Assembly (NCBI RefSeq): GCF_022376295.1
Contig: NZ_CP060140.1
Span: 1,926,356-1,990,355 of the forward strand
Reading direction: 5' to 3'
Source of the DNA: Nodularia sphaerocarpa UHCC 0038
Lineage (GTDB): Bacteria; Cyanobacteriota; Cyanobacteriia; Cyanobacteriales; Nostocaceae
DNA: 64,000 nucleotides
This document shows, one piece after another, positions 9,239-18,517 of this stretch (position 1 is its first letter; the number at the start of each line of letters is the position of its first letter). A program made the position numbers and the translations under genes. The notes beneath the pieces are model-generated. The model was not told where the DNA came from, ran no database searches, and was given only the letters and a program-made list of their open reading frames with translations.

Positions 9239-11467
9239 TTAGCAAATGCTGGTTGCAGAACTTCCATTCCGATGAAAGTTAGCGGGATTTTTCATCAAAC
9301 CATTGACTCTTGATATATCCACACCGTCGAGAAAGTCTAAATGCTCCCCAACTTGCTGAGATAAAATTTCTGGAGAACCTTGAATTTTCAGTTGTCCTTT
9401 TTCTAGCATCACTATCCAATCAGCTTGCTGAATGACTTTAGGACGATGGCTAATTAAAATAGTGGTTTTACCTTGGCGATGAGTCAGCAATTGGTTTAAG
9501 ACTTGGGCTTCACTTACTGGGTCAAGAGCGCCAGTAGATTCATCTAAAATCAGCACGGCTGGGTTATTCACAATCCCTCTCGCAATGGCTAATCTTTGCT
9601 TTTGACCCCCGGAGAGATTAGCACCAAATTCGCCTAACACCGTTTGATATTTGTCCGGGAGGTTGCTGATAAACTCATCCGCCCCAGCAATTTGGCAAGC
9701 TTGCACAATCTGCTCTAAGGTAATATCTGGGGAACCTAAACGGAAGTTGTCCATAATCGACCGACTCCAAAAGTGCGCCTCTTGAGGAACTAAAACCACT
9801 TGTTGGCGGAAGCAGTCTAAAGCCAAATCTTGCAGATTATAAATCCCAAAGCGAATATTTCCAGACTGGAGGGGATATAAACCTGCAATTAATTTCGCTA
9901 AGGTACTTTTACCACAGCCAGATTTACCGATGAGGGCAATTACTTTACCGCCAGGAATAGTTAGGGAGAAATCTTGCAACAGTTCCACTCTGCCTGGATG
10001 ATGGAAGTTGAGGTTAGTACAGGTGATGTCTGCGTTACTCTGAATTTTTACCCAAGGCTTTCGGCTATTATCTAGAGTTTCTGGGGTAGCGTCAATAACT
10101 TCTGTGAGGCGTTGGGTAGCAGTTTTGGCACGGGTGTATTCATCCACAAAATCGATAGTAGTTTTAATAAAGCTGATAAAGTTACCATTCATGCTGTTAA
10201 ATGCCAAGAGCATCCCAATAGATAATTCCTGCTGAATTACTAGAGTGCTACCAAACCAGAGCAAGGCAATACTGCCGATGCTGGATACTAAGTTGGAAAA
10301 TATGCCGTTGAGAATACCAATTTGAATAGTCCGAAAGCTCAGGTTAGCAAGGCGACTAAATCGACTCTGGAACTCTTCCCAGAATTGCGGAGCTGCGGCG
10401 GTGGTTTTGAGAGTAATCGCACCTTTGAAGGTTTCGACTAAAACGCCTTGGTTTTCCGAGGATAAGACTAAAACACTACGAATTTTTTGCTGGAGGGTGG
10501 GCAATGAAAGGATTGTGGAAAGAGTCATTAAAATAGCGATCGCACCAGCTACAGCTGTAAGTTTTATACTGTAGAACACCATCAAGCTCAAGGAAACTAA
10601 GGCGATAAATAACTGACTCGGTAGACTGACAACAGCTTGAGAAATTAACTGATTAATTTGTTGAATATCTTCTAGGCGACTGACAATTTCGCCACTGCGA
10701 CGGGATTCATAATAATTTAAAGGTAAGCGGAGAATTTGTCGTCCAAATTCAAAAATTAGCCCTAGTTGCAGACGTTGTGCAAAGTGAGCGACCATATTTG
10801 ATTGTGCTAACTGTAGGCTACTGCTAACTAGGTGCATAACAACCACAGCAATCACAACGCTCGTCAAAAGTTGTCTGTCTCCGCGAACTAGCACATCATC
10901 GGTGAGAATTTGCAACAAAAAGGGTGAGGTGAGAGACAGCAGACCTAGAACTAAATTGAGCAACAAGGTTTGAGCAATAACAGCACGATAAGGCCAAACA
11001 CGCCGCAGGAAGCGTCCAACACCACCAATTTTTTCTGGTTGATCTTCCTGAGTAACAAAGCGGACTGGATCAGGTTCTAGTAAGAGCATGACCCCGTTTG
11101 TCCATCCTTCCAGAAGCCACTTTTTTTCTAAATAACGAATGCCTGCACCGGGGTCAGCAATGACGTATTTATTACCTTGCTTGCCATACAAAACTACCCA
11201 ATGATAACCTTTCCAGTGGATAATCGCTGGCAGGGAAATGGTTTTTTCGTTGAAAACTTCCAGAGTTACTTTGACTGCCCGTGCATTGAAACCCAGGGCT
11301 TCTGCTCCTTGTTTCAATCCTAATAGAGTGCTTCCTTCCTGTCGTGTGCCTACAGCTTCCCGACATCGGCTCATACTAAGAATTTTGCCATAATGTTTAG
11401 CAATAGTCGCAAGACTGGCAGCACCACAGTCTTCTTCACTATGCTGTTGAATCAGCTGGAATTTCAT
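9239..11467 (-). CDS. lanT: Peptidase-containing ABC exporter (C39), lanthipeptide maturation and export
   Basis: A 742-residue protein in three parts. First, an N-terminal C39 peptidase with Cys14 (EEDCGAAS), His89 (GYHWVVL) and Asp105 (IADP), which cuts leaders after a double glycine. Second, a six-helix ABC membrane domain (about 160-440). Third, a nucleotide-binding domain with Walker A GKSGCGKST, signature LSGGQKQR and Walker B VLILDEST. It would cut the precursor after Gly47-Gly48 and pump the product across the inner membrane. It starts 38 bases after lanM ends, which suggests one transcript. Gene symbol by role; the protein is a generic PCAT, so other substrates are possible. Confidence 0.92.
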   Translation of the reverse strand: MKFQLIQQHSEEDCGAASLATIAKHYGKILSMSRCREAVGTRQEGSTLLGLKQGAEALGFNARAVKVTLEVFNEKTISLPAIIHWKGYHWVVLYGKQGNKYVIADPGAGIRYLEKKWLLEGWTNGVMLLLEPDPVRFVTQEDQPEKIGGVGRFLRRVWPYRAVIAQTLLLNLVLGLLSLTSPFLLQILTDDVLVRGDRQLLTSVVIAVVVMHLVSSSLQLAQSNMVAHFAQRLQLGLIFEFGRQILRLPLNYYESRRSGEIVSRLEDIQQINQLISQAVVSLPSQLFIALVSLSLMVFYSIKLTAVAGAIAILMTLSTILSLPTLQQKIRSVLVLSSENQGVLVETFKGAITLKTTAAAPQFWEEFQSRFSRLANLSFRTIQIGILNGIFSNLVSSIGSIALLWFGSTLVIQQELSIGMLLAFNSMNGNFISFIKTTIDFVDEYTRAKTATQRLTEVIDATPETLDNSRKPWVKIQSNADITCTNLNFHHPGRVELLQDFSLTIPGGKVIALIGKSGCGKSTLAKLIAGLYPLQSGNIRFGIYNLQDLALDCFRQQVVLVPQEAHFWSRSIMDNFRLGSPDITLEQIVQACQIAGADEFISNLPDKYQTVLGEFGANLSGGQKQRLAIARGIVNNPAVLILDESTGALDPVSEAQVLNQLLTHRQGKTTILISHRPKVIQQADWIVMLEKGQLKIQGSPEILSQQVGEHLDFLDGVDISRVNGLMKNPANFHRNGSSATSIC

Positions 11468-11505
11468 GGTCAGTTATTGGGTAGCGTTGCATACTCGATT
11501 TGTTT

Positions 11506-14500
11506 CTATACTTGGCTGTTAACCTTGGGAGGTTCCATTACTAGCACCGAAGGAACAAACTCTGGTGCTGCTAGGCGCAATAATTCATAACCAATACCTG
11601 CTAGCCCGGTCATCAGTCCTGGTGTCTCAACTCCCAAGGGAACGCCACAGAGCCAGCCCTGTTGATCGATACTGTCGAGAATCACAGATCCAAGGCGGTC
11701 AACTTCAGTTTTCCACTGAGGCTGATCAAGGATGAGACTGGCTTGCAACAGGAATTCTAAGTTGCCCAAATCTCCGTGACAGAGGGAGTGGTTGCCACCA
11801 AAACCATGAGCCAGAGTGGTTTTCAGCGCCGTGTTAATTTCTGCCCTGATTTGAGAATCATCAAGATAGGAAAGACAATGTAAACGAGCCAGCCCAATTC
11901 CTGGCGCACCATTGCACCAAGCTGTGATAAGGTTGGGCGACACTTTCTCTGTCCCCTGTTCTGGAATTTCAGCTTCACGCCGATCAAACCAATTACCTTC
12001 TTCTTGACAAAAGAGGGTACGTTCAAATTCAATGGCTTGTCTCGCAGCCGTTTCAAATCGCTCCTCACCTGTGAACCGAGCTAATTTGAAAAGAGTCCAA
12101 GCGATACCTGCTGCGCCATGTGAAAAGCCTGAAAGCGGACTTTTACTGAATCCATTGGCAACCCAAGCTAAACCCCCCTCCATCGGTTGAGCATGAGCCA
12201 GAAGCCAATCTCCACATTGAATAGCCGTTTGTAAAGTTAACAAAGAAGGGGCATGGTGATGCAGATTAATCAGACTAACAATGCAGCCTGCCGCACCACC
12301 AATCACATCAAACTGCTGATCAAACTCGATTAAACTGGGGAATAATGCCGCAGTTTCCTCCGCTTCAGCGATTAATTCCGGTTGTTCCCAAAGCACTCCT
12401 AAGTGAGTTAGGGTGTAGATTAATCCCCCCCATCCGGTGAACGCACCAATAGATGAAATGGCTGACTTGACTTGTTTTACTTCATGGCGTAGGGTTTTCA
12501 TTGCTGCTTGAGCCAAGACTGTGTAACGCTCTTGGTGTGTTACCGCCCCAAGATAAGCCAGGAAAAGGGCAATGCCTGGTAGCCCTGTATAAAGGTCTAC
12601 CCCAGAGGAAGCCAGCATCCAATTACGTTGATCAACCAGTGCTAATCCCACCCAAGTGGCATCTCCGCCACCTTGTATTGCCAAAGACTCTAGCCGGTCT
12701 CCCACTGCTAGGGCAGCTGCTAGAAACTGACTTTGATCAGCAACAGTATTTGAGGAATGAGAAATTGTTGGTCGAGAGACTGAAGCGTGTTTAAGTTCGT
12801 CTCCGGTGACTGTAGTTGCCAAGCTTGCCCGGATATACCAAGTTTGTTGAGCCAGATCGTTATCACTCAACTGAAGAAAACGCCGTGCAGGAGAGGACAT
12901 TGTTGATTCGTCAAAAAAGTTAGCAATCCTTTTACCAGAGCTACTCCACAAGTCAGGTGAACCAGGATAGGTGAAAAATGCCGGAATATCACCTTGCTCA
13001 AGATCCTCTCGCTCCGCAAGAATGATTTGAACCAAATCAAAATCATTTTTGACCTCACTCCAAAGTTTATCCCACAGGCGATCGCGGTTTAAGGCGTTGC
13101 GTAAAACGTCTGGATGAAAGCTCTCATAGAGTAACATTCCATAGAACCGCGTAGGACGCACAATGACTCGCACCTCATCTTCACCGAAAGCAGCCAGAGG
13201 TCCTGAGTCTGAGAGCAGATGATCCCGATGTTTCAGGAGTAATCCGTACATAGCCGTGAAACCATTGATCAGCGACGAGATGTAATCTAGCAGACGAACC
13301 GCCTTTCCTTGCAACTTGGGACGGTGATCACCTTCTTTCAAAGGTAATCGGCTGCGTTTGAGTTGCATCTGGTCTGTACCAGCCCCTTCCCAGTAGGGGA
13401 GAGGATCGGGGGATAGCTGACCGGCGGTAGCACCAAGACCACTGATATCTAAGCCCTCTGATTCGGAATTGAACCAAAGACGCATCGGTAGTAGCCCGAC
13501 TTTCAAGACAGACTGAAGAATTTTATTGACAATCAGTTGCTCGGTATTATTTTCGTCTCTCCTCTCTCTGGGTGGATGAAAGAGTGCTTCCAGATCCAGG
13601 AGTATAGGATGTTCTCCCACCGCAATCAGATTCTCGAAATGAAAATCAGTCGCACTCAACCCATACAATATTGCTAAATATGCCCCTTGTCGTTCGTAAA
13701 ATCGTTCTATTTCGATATTTGTATCACAATCCTCTGCTTTGACGAACTCAACCCAACCGTAGGAACCACGATTAATTACTTTGACAGTTCGCAAGGTTGG
13801 GTGGTCACCTCGTTGATTCAACCAGGATAAAAGTTCCTGAAAATGTATATCAATGGCTAATGATTTCGGTTTATAAACGACTTTCCAGCCATTAGTGAAT
13901 GTGGCAATGAGTACTGACCTTCCACCCCGATGTTTGTCTCCTAAATTACCCTCTAGCTGCAATAATTTGTCTGATGTTGCGTTGCTTCCCAGAGTAGTTT
14001 GAAGAGTATGCCAATCCTGACAAAGGTGGGTAAGAAACTCCAGACTAAAGCTACTCAGATGATGAATATGAATTAGGAGTTGGCGAGCTAAAACAGGGTA
14101 TTCTTCTAGAAGGGCAAAGGCCACATCCGAATGGCGTAGCTGCTGGATAAAGTTCTCAAAGCGCTCTTGGGGGGTATCTCCTTGGAGAAGCCCCTGTAGC
14201 CGAGCAACGTTGAGTTCAAGGACTAAGGTACGCTTCAAGAGCTGGAGCAATTCCTGAGTCCAATTGACCAAAACTATGGCTTCAATGGTGTCTGGATCAA
14301 ACGGGAGGGAAGAGTGCGTCTCTCCTAGCTTCTGGATTCCTTGTCGGAAATCATCAATGGCTTGACGGAGCAAAGGCTCGATGAGATAAAGAAATCCGAC
14401 CTCTGGTTGGTTGTGCCATTGCTGGAGTAGCGCCACGGCATCAAAAGACATGGGACGAGCAAAGGCTTGGGTCAGACCTTCGAGCCATGCTGGAGGTGTA

Positions 14501-14823
14501 GCGCAACGATCTTGAACGGCATTTATCCGCTCACCCAGTAACTCTAGGAACTCATTTTCATTAATGCCATCGAGTGCTAGACGCTGATCAAAAAACGCCC
14601 CTGTTGAAAATTGGGAACGCCAGCGTTCTAGAAGACGTTCAGCCTGTTTCTCATCTATGTTCTTTTTGGGTGTCTTAGAGGTATCAGCACAAAGCGCTAT
14701 ACGTTCTTTTAAAGTCAGGGCGTGATACCAAGCCTCGGATTGAGTTGAGGAGGGAGCGGCAGGTAGTTTTTGGAATGGATCTTCTTTTATGGTCGAGTTG
14801 CTTGTACTTTGTGATAGTGTCAT
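11506..14823 (-). CDS. lanM: Class II lanthipeptide synthetase LanM
   Basis: An 1105-residue bifunctional enzyme. The N-terminal dehydratase half (DUF4135, about 130-690) phosphorylates and eliminates Ser/Thr of the precursor; its kinase-like signatures are VVYKPKS (about 315-321), TDFHFEN (392-398) and ILLDLEALF (407-415). The C-terminal LanC-like cyclase (about 740-1090) makes thioethers and has the zinc ligands Cys970 (WCNGAPG), Cys1015 and His1016 (LCHGD). This is the ordinary Cys-Cys-His set rather than the three-Cys set of prochlorosin-type enzymes. Length is normal for LanM. It lies between lanA and the C39 exporter. All key motifs are intact, so the enzyme should be active. Confidence 0.95.
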   Translation of the reverse strand: MTLSQSTSNSTIKEDPFQKLPAAPSSTQSEAWYHALTLKERIALCADTSKTPKKNIDEKQAERLLERWRSQFSTGAFFDQRLALDGINENEFLELLGERINAVQDRCATPPAWLEGLTQAFARPMSFDAVALLQQWHNQPEVGFLYLIEPLLRQAIDDFRQGIQKLGETHSSLPFDPDTIEAIVLVNWTQELLQLLKRTLVLELNVARLQGLLQGDTPQERFENFIQQLRHSDVAFALLEEYPVLARQLLIHIHHLSSFSLEFLTHLCQDWHTLQTTLGSNATSDKLLQLEGNLGDKHRGGRSVLIATFTNGWKVVYKPKSLAIDIHFQELLSWLNQRGDHPTLRTVKVINRGSYGWVEFVKAEDCDTNIEIERFYERQGAYLAILYGLSATDFHFENLIAVGEHPILLDLEALFHPPRERRDENNTEQLIVNKILQSVLKVGLLPMRLWFNSESEGLDISGLGATAGQLSPDPLPYWEGAGTDQMQLKRSRLPLKEGDHRPKLQGKAVRLLDYISSLINGFTAMYGLLLKHRDHLLSDSGPLAAFGEDEVRVIVRPTRFYGMLLYESFHPDVLRNALNRDRLWDKLWSEVKNDFDLVQIILAEREDLEQGDIPAFFTYPGSPDLWSSSGKRIANFFDESTMSSPARRFLQLSDNDLAQQTWYIRASLATTVTGDELKHASVSRPTISHSSNTVADQSQFLAAALAVGDRLESLAIQGGGDATWVGLALVDQRNWMLASSGVDLYTGLPGIALFLAYLGAVTHQERYTVLAQAAMKTLRHEVKQVKSAISSIGAFTGWGGLIYTLTHLGVLWEQPELIAEAEETAALFPSLIEFDQQFDVIGGAAGCIVSLINLHHHAPSLLTLQTAIQCGDWLLAHAQPMEGGLAWVANGFSKSPLSGFSHGAAGIAWTLFKLARFTGEERFETAARQAIEFERTLFCQEEGNWFDRREAEIPEQGTEKVSPNLITAWCNGAPGIGLARLHCLSYLDDSQIRAEINTALKTTLAHGFGGNHSLCHGDLGNLEFLLQASLILDQPQWKTEVDRLGSVILDSIDQQGWLCGVPLGVETPGLMTGLAGIGYELLRLAAPEFVPSVLVMEPPKVNSQV

Positions 14824-14870
14824 ACTGTACCTTTATTTATGCGTATTTATACGATAGTTATTATTAAAAG

Positions 14871-14895
14871 TGGGTGAGCAATGACAGCTCACCCA
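14871..14895 (-). terminator. Hairpin between precursor and synthetase genes (terminator/attenuator)
   Basis: A 9-bp perfect stem, TGGGTGAGC with GCTCACCCA, and a 7-base loop; on the minus strand it is followed by ACTTTTAATAAT. It lies 56 bases after the precursor stop and 48 before lanM. Partial termination at such a place commonly makes precursor mRNA exceed synthetase mRNA in lanthipeptide operons; that role here is inferred. Confidence 0.65.
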
Positions 14896-14950
14896 TGATC
14901 ATTAGTAAAGGCTTTGTGGAAAAGGAAATGCCTTTCTAGTGATCTCGTGA

Positions 14951-15214
14951 TTACCTGCTGAAACAGCAACAGGTTGAAGTTACTGACATGGCGTTGCTAA
15001 TATTCTTACAATTGGTAAGCCATGACGGCAGGTAAGCAGACTGAACAGGTTGGGATGCATATCTTGCCTCGCCACCGACTAGGTTTTGTATTTCCTGATC
15101 TGCCATCTCAAGGATCCCGGCGGGGTTTTCAGGCAGCATTGAGCGCTGTTCTTCACTTAGGCTGTTGCGATATTCTTCATCTTTCCAAGCGCGGATAATG
15201 TCGATATTAGACAT
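14951..15214 (-). CDS. lanA: Lanthipeptide precursor, mersacidin/lichenicidin-type leader
   Basis: I place the start at the internal ATG at 15214, which has an AAAGGA ribosome site eight bases upstream; the longer frame to 15331 adds 39 residues unlike the family. The 87-residue product has a leader beginning MSNIDIIRAWKDEEYR, with LSEEQ and LPENPAG, typical of the mersacidin/lichenicidin group, ending LVGG (45-48). The 39-residue core has four cysteines (69, 82, 83, 84) and about ten Ser/Thr, ending STCCCFSR. Three adjacent cysteines near the end is unusual. LanM (127 bases downstream) should dehydrate and cyclise it and the C39 exporter remove the leader. No immunity genes are recognisable nearby. 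Confidence 0.92.
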   Translation of the reverse strand: MSNIDIIRAWKDEEYRNSLSEEQRSMLPENPAGILEMADQEIQNLVGGEARYASQPVQSAYLPSWLTNCKNISNAMSVTSTCCCFSR

Positions 15215-15413
15215 GATTTTTTTCCTTTGATGTTTTGTAATGATTTTTAGGAATAGACCTTTGCCTTCAGGTATTAACCTGTGCTTTTGTCTCTCTGTGG
15301 CTGTATACGATGGCTTTATATGTTTATGCACCAGGGCGTGTCAAAAATTAATTGACGGATAGAGGCGCGTCAATTTAATCCCGGCATTTTCAGTAGTAAA
15401 TTGCCAATCTACT

Positions 15414-15911
15414 TTACAATTGGCAAACAAACTCTGTGCTGGCTTCAGGGAGAATTACCCAAGATTCCTTCAAGCAAGGCTTAATTTCGTTTTTTTTAGG
15501 ACTTGTGGCACAGTTTCATGGGAAATGCTCTCTACATATCCCAATACCACTATCGGATCTGCTAATAACCGTAATGTCCAATGGCTATATCCGAATGGTA
15601 GGCTACTGCAAACCGTCGCTACTAAATGGGCTTCTGTTTCTCCATCTAGCCGTCGTAACTTCAACGAATCTCGCTGACGAGGTACAAGGGCATTATCTCA
15701 GCTTTCTTCCACAAACCTTTGCCGGAGACGCTCATGGTTCTGGTGCTGATATTGAAAATAGCGCTGATTGACTGATCTTTCCATCCCCCATCTGGGTGAT
15801 TCACATCTGCTTTCAGGAGGATCTGAGCATGATTGATTTTGGCGACGGCGGCTTTACCTATTTTGATAATTGTTCTAAAGTTTGGCGTTCTTCAGGAGTC
15901 AGGGAGATCAT
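15414..15911 (-). pseudogene. Decayed IS630-family transposase, N-terminal part
   Basis: Read on minus, it starts MISLTPEERQTLEQLSK, shifts frame, continues as an HTH region (INHAQILLKAD, then ERLRQRFVEES in a further frame), has an in-frame stop, and resumes as DGETEAHLVATVCS, HWTLRLLADPIVVLG and ISHETVPQVLKKT. These are IS630 transposase phrases. It ends in a stop at 15414 after about 180 residues, roughly half the family length, with no catalytic C-terminal half. Frameshifts, stop and truncation make it dead. It lies between lanA and the sigma-factor gene; no clear terminal repeats were found. Confidence 0.88.
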
Positions 15912-16008
15912 GTATTTTTTGCACATTTGGCAAAATACCTGGAGTCCTGTGTATTAGAATTAAGTAGATATTCGTAAACTCTAAATTTTATATACTCAAA
16001 AAAACTTT

Positions 16009-17184
16009 ATGCAACCCCGACAGGGCATTACGGAAATATTCTCGACTTTTGTGCAGTTGGATGCAGATAGGTTCAACGTCTGGGCAACAGATAGCAAACT
16101 CCAGCGAAGTATAAAAAGATGCGTAGAAGCATACCCCCAACAGAAATCTGATAATTTTTGGGTGCTTTATTGGTACAAAATCTGGGAAATAGAATCCAAC
16201 CCTTTAGCTGTGGGACATATTTCGGCTTATTTACAAGAAGTCTGCTATTGGGTTTCTCGAAAAATAGCCGTAAATTTTATCAGTCAATTTTCTATTGCTG
16301 ATTGTTTTCAGATGGCGATTTCCTGTATTTATAAAATTCTCAAAAATTTTAATCCTGAATACAGTACAAATTTAAAAAGCTATGCAGAATATGCTTTTGA
16401 GCGTTTCCTCAAGGACACATTACGTCTAGGAAAGGAAGCAGATATATGCACAGATTGGGCGTTACTGCATAAAATTAGCCGCAAGCGGTTGGTAAATTCT
16501 TTAACTAATGCGGGTTTTAATAGTCAAATTAGCAATAATTACGTCTTAGCTTGGGAATGTTTTCAGGAACTTTACACCAGTGACAGCAAAACTATCCGTC
16601 AATTGGGAAAACCAGATAGTACCAGATGGCAAGCAATGACTCAGTTGTACAATAGACAAAGCTTGAGCCAAGTAACTCCAGAAACTTTAGAAAAATGGCT
16701 GAGTACCTGCGCTAAAGCTGTACGAGACTTTCTTTACCCCAAGTTTGTCTCTGTCGATGCTTTCTTTAATGGGCAAGAATCAGGTAATCTATTAGATACA
16801 TTACCCGCAGATTTACCAGCATCCTTACTCACAGAAATTATTGCCCAAGAAGAGTCTACAACCAGAGAAACACAACAAGCCCAATTAAACCAAGTTTTGA
16901 TGGATGCTTTAGCAGCGTTGGATATTCAGGCTCAAAAATTACTCCAAGCTTATTATCAGCAACAGCTGACTCAACAACAAATCTCGGAACAGCTAGAAAT
17001 TAAACAATATACTGTCTCTCGCCGTCTTAGCAGCATCAAGCGCTCATTACTCACTACCCTAACGCAGTGGAGTATCGATAGTTTGCATATCTCGCCTACA
17101 CCCGTCGTAGTGGATGCAATAAGTAAAAGTCTAGAAGAATGGCTCAAAAATTATTATAGCCATACCCACCCACCTTTAAAGTAA
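16009..17184 (+). CDS. Sigma-70-family RNA polymerase sigma factor heading the CHAT/TPS operon
   Basis: A 391-residue protein. The last third contains a region-4-like helix-turn-helix (LAALDIQAQKLLQAYY then LTQQQISEQLEIKQYTVSRRL, about residues 300-345), which reads -35 elements in sigma factors. The middle (about 95-150) has a region-2-like helical segment (YSTNLKSYAEYAFERFLKD). It resembles the atypical sigma-70-like proteins of filamentous cyanobacteria. The DUF1822 gene follows after 14 bases, and the CHAT and TPS genes follow that, so it probably directs transcription of this operon or responds with it. No anti-sigma gene is evident, though DUF1822 could be one. Family confidence is good; the regulon is inferred. 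Confidence 0.82.
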   Translation: MQPRQGITEIFSTFVQLDADRFNVWATDSKLQRSIKRCVEAYPQQKSDNFWVLYWYKIWEIESNPLAVGHISAYLQEVCYWVSRKIAVNFISQFSIADCFQMAISCIYKILKNFNPEYSTNLKSYAEYAFERFLKDTLRLGKEADICTDWALLHKISRKRLVNSLTNAGFNSQISNNYVLAWECFQELYTSDSKTIRQLGKPDSTRWQAMTQLYNRQSLSQVTPETLEKWLSTCAKAVRDFLYPKFVSVDAFFNGQESGNLLDTLPADLPASLLTEIIAQEESTTRETQQAQLNQVLMDALAALDIQAQKLLQAYYQQQLTQQQISEQLEIKQYTVSRRLSSIKRSLLTTLTQWSIDSLHISPTPVVVDAISKSLEEWLKNYYSHTHPPLK

Positions 17185-17198
17185 AACCTCTTGAGATT

Positions 17199-18356
17199 AT
17201 GTTTGATGCTGCTGTTGCTTTCGCTGTTGATAATGACTTGGTTCTAGAAATGGTTCCGACATCAGAACCTCTAGAACATAATTATTCTACCCCTGGTGGT
17301 TATCAACGTGCTTGGCTCAATCAAATTTGTTTAACTACATTTTTAGATTGGTTACAAGGGGAAATTACACCCAATGGGAGAGTGCATCCCAACAGGGCTA
17401 CGTTACCGAGTTTTTGGGAAGTAGTTAATGGTACAGCTATCAGTTTTGATAACTCTCGCTTGGTGTTACTTCCTACTTTAGCAATGGATGTAGATGAGTT
17501 GCGCGTACCTCAAGAATGGGTGGATATTCCCGAATGGGTGGCTGATTATTACTTAGCGGTACAGGTAAATCCTGATGAAGGGTGGATGAGAATTTTGGGC
17601 TATACAACTCACCAACAAGTGAAAACTTTGGGGGTTTATGATCCAGGCGATCGCACTTACAGTTTAGAATCAGATCATCTCATCCCAGACTTGAATGTGC
17701 TTTGGGTAACTCGCCAATTGTATCCTCAAGAAATCAGACGTGCAAACGTTGCACCCCTAACACCTTTACCCCAAACTCAAGCAGCCAATTTACTGGAAAG
17801 ATTAAGTCACGCAGATATCAAATTTCCCCGCTTAGAAGTTCCCTTTCCCCTTTGGGCTGCATTAATCGCTCATGGCGGTTGGCGACAAAGCTTGTATGAA
17901 TTGCGCCAAGGAATTTCCCAACCAGCATCAATTGGGCGGTGGCTTCAAGACGGCGTATCAAATTTTTCTCAACAACTTGGTTGGGAAATACAGCAATTTA
18001 CAGCCTTACCTTCAGGAATGAGGAGTCGAGAAAATCAAACGGCTATTTTAGGCTTATCTCGCCAAATACTCATAGCTGATAATACTTATGAATTACGAGT
18101 TTTCCCTAAAGGTAATCCAGAAGAACAAATTTGGCGTTTTGAATTACGCAATGCAAACCCAGAAAATATGATTCCTGTAGGGTTACAACTCAAACTACTC
18201 ACAGAAGACTTACAACCATTTCCCAACAATGAAGATACAGCAACAACGCCTGTAGAACAATTGTATGTAGAAGTAATGTTAGAACCCGGTGAAGGGTTAG
18301 TTTGGGAAGTCACACCTTTACCGACAGAATATGAGCGGGAAATCTTACGTTTTTAA
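17199..18356 (+). CDS. DUF1822 family protein
   Basis: A 385-residue soluble-looking protein without signal or membrane segments. It has the character of cyanobacterial DUF1822 proteins: a Trp- and acid-rich N-terminal half (WLNQICLTTFLDWL, DVDELRVPQEWVDIPEW) and a beta-rich C-terminal half (LQLKLLTEDLQPFPNN, PGEGLVWEVTPLP). Its function is unknown. It starts 14 bases after the sigma-factor gene and its end touches the next frame, so the three are surely co-transcribed. The pairing suggests it may modulate the sigma factor, but nothing in the sequence proves this. Confidence 0.8.
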   Translation: MFDAAVAFAVDNDLVLEMVPTSEPLEHNYSTPGGYQRAWLNQICLTTFLDWLQGEITPNGRVHPNRATLPSFWEVVNGTAISFDNSRLVLLPTLAMDVDELRVPQEWVDIPEWVADYYLAVQVNPDEGWMRILGYTTHQQVKTLGVYDPGDRTYSLESDHLIPDLNVLWVTRQLYPQEIRRANVAPLTPLPQTQAANLLERLSHADIKFPRLEVPFPLWAALIAHGGWRQSLYELRQGISQPASIGRWLQDGVSNFSQQLGWEIQQFTALPSGMRSRENQTAILGLSRQILIADNTYELRVFPKGNPEEQIWRFELRNANPENMIPVGLQLKLLTEDLQPFPNNEDTATTPVEQLYVEVMLEPGEGLVWEVTPLPTEYEREILRF

Positions 18357-18397
18357 TGGACATATTACTAAATGATTCGAAAAAATTATTTTTTTTT

Positions 18398-18480
18398 GAA
18401 CCACAGAGACACAGAGACACAGAGAAATACAAAAATCACAAACTCTTCCTCTGGAGCGACTCTGCGCCTCTGCGTGAACT
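18398..18480 (+). repeat. Dispersed ACCACAGAG-type repeat at the CHAT gene's 5' end
   Basis: It begins AACCACAGAGACACAGAGAC and ends GCGCCTCTGCGTGAAC, related to copies at 3638-3667 and 55291-55430. It falls between the DUF1822 stop and the likely true start of the CHAT gene. It is open in the CHAT frame, which makes the longest frame (from 18356) look about 54 residues too long. Confidence 0.65.
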
Positions 18481-18517
18481 AAAATATTTGATGTTTTTTA
18501 CTTTAAAGGTGTGGGAA

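Noticed and set aside
15420..15771. Two forward frames over the transposase remnant
   Set aside because: They are antisense shadows of the IS630 pseudogene, whose minus-strand reading matches a known family.
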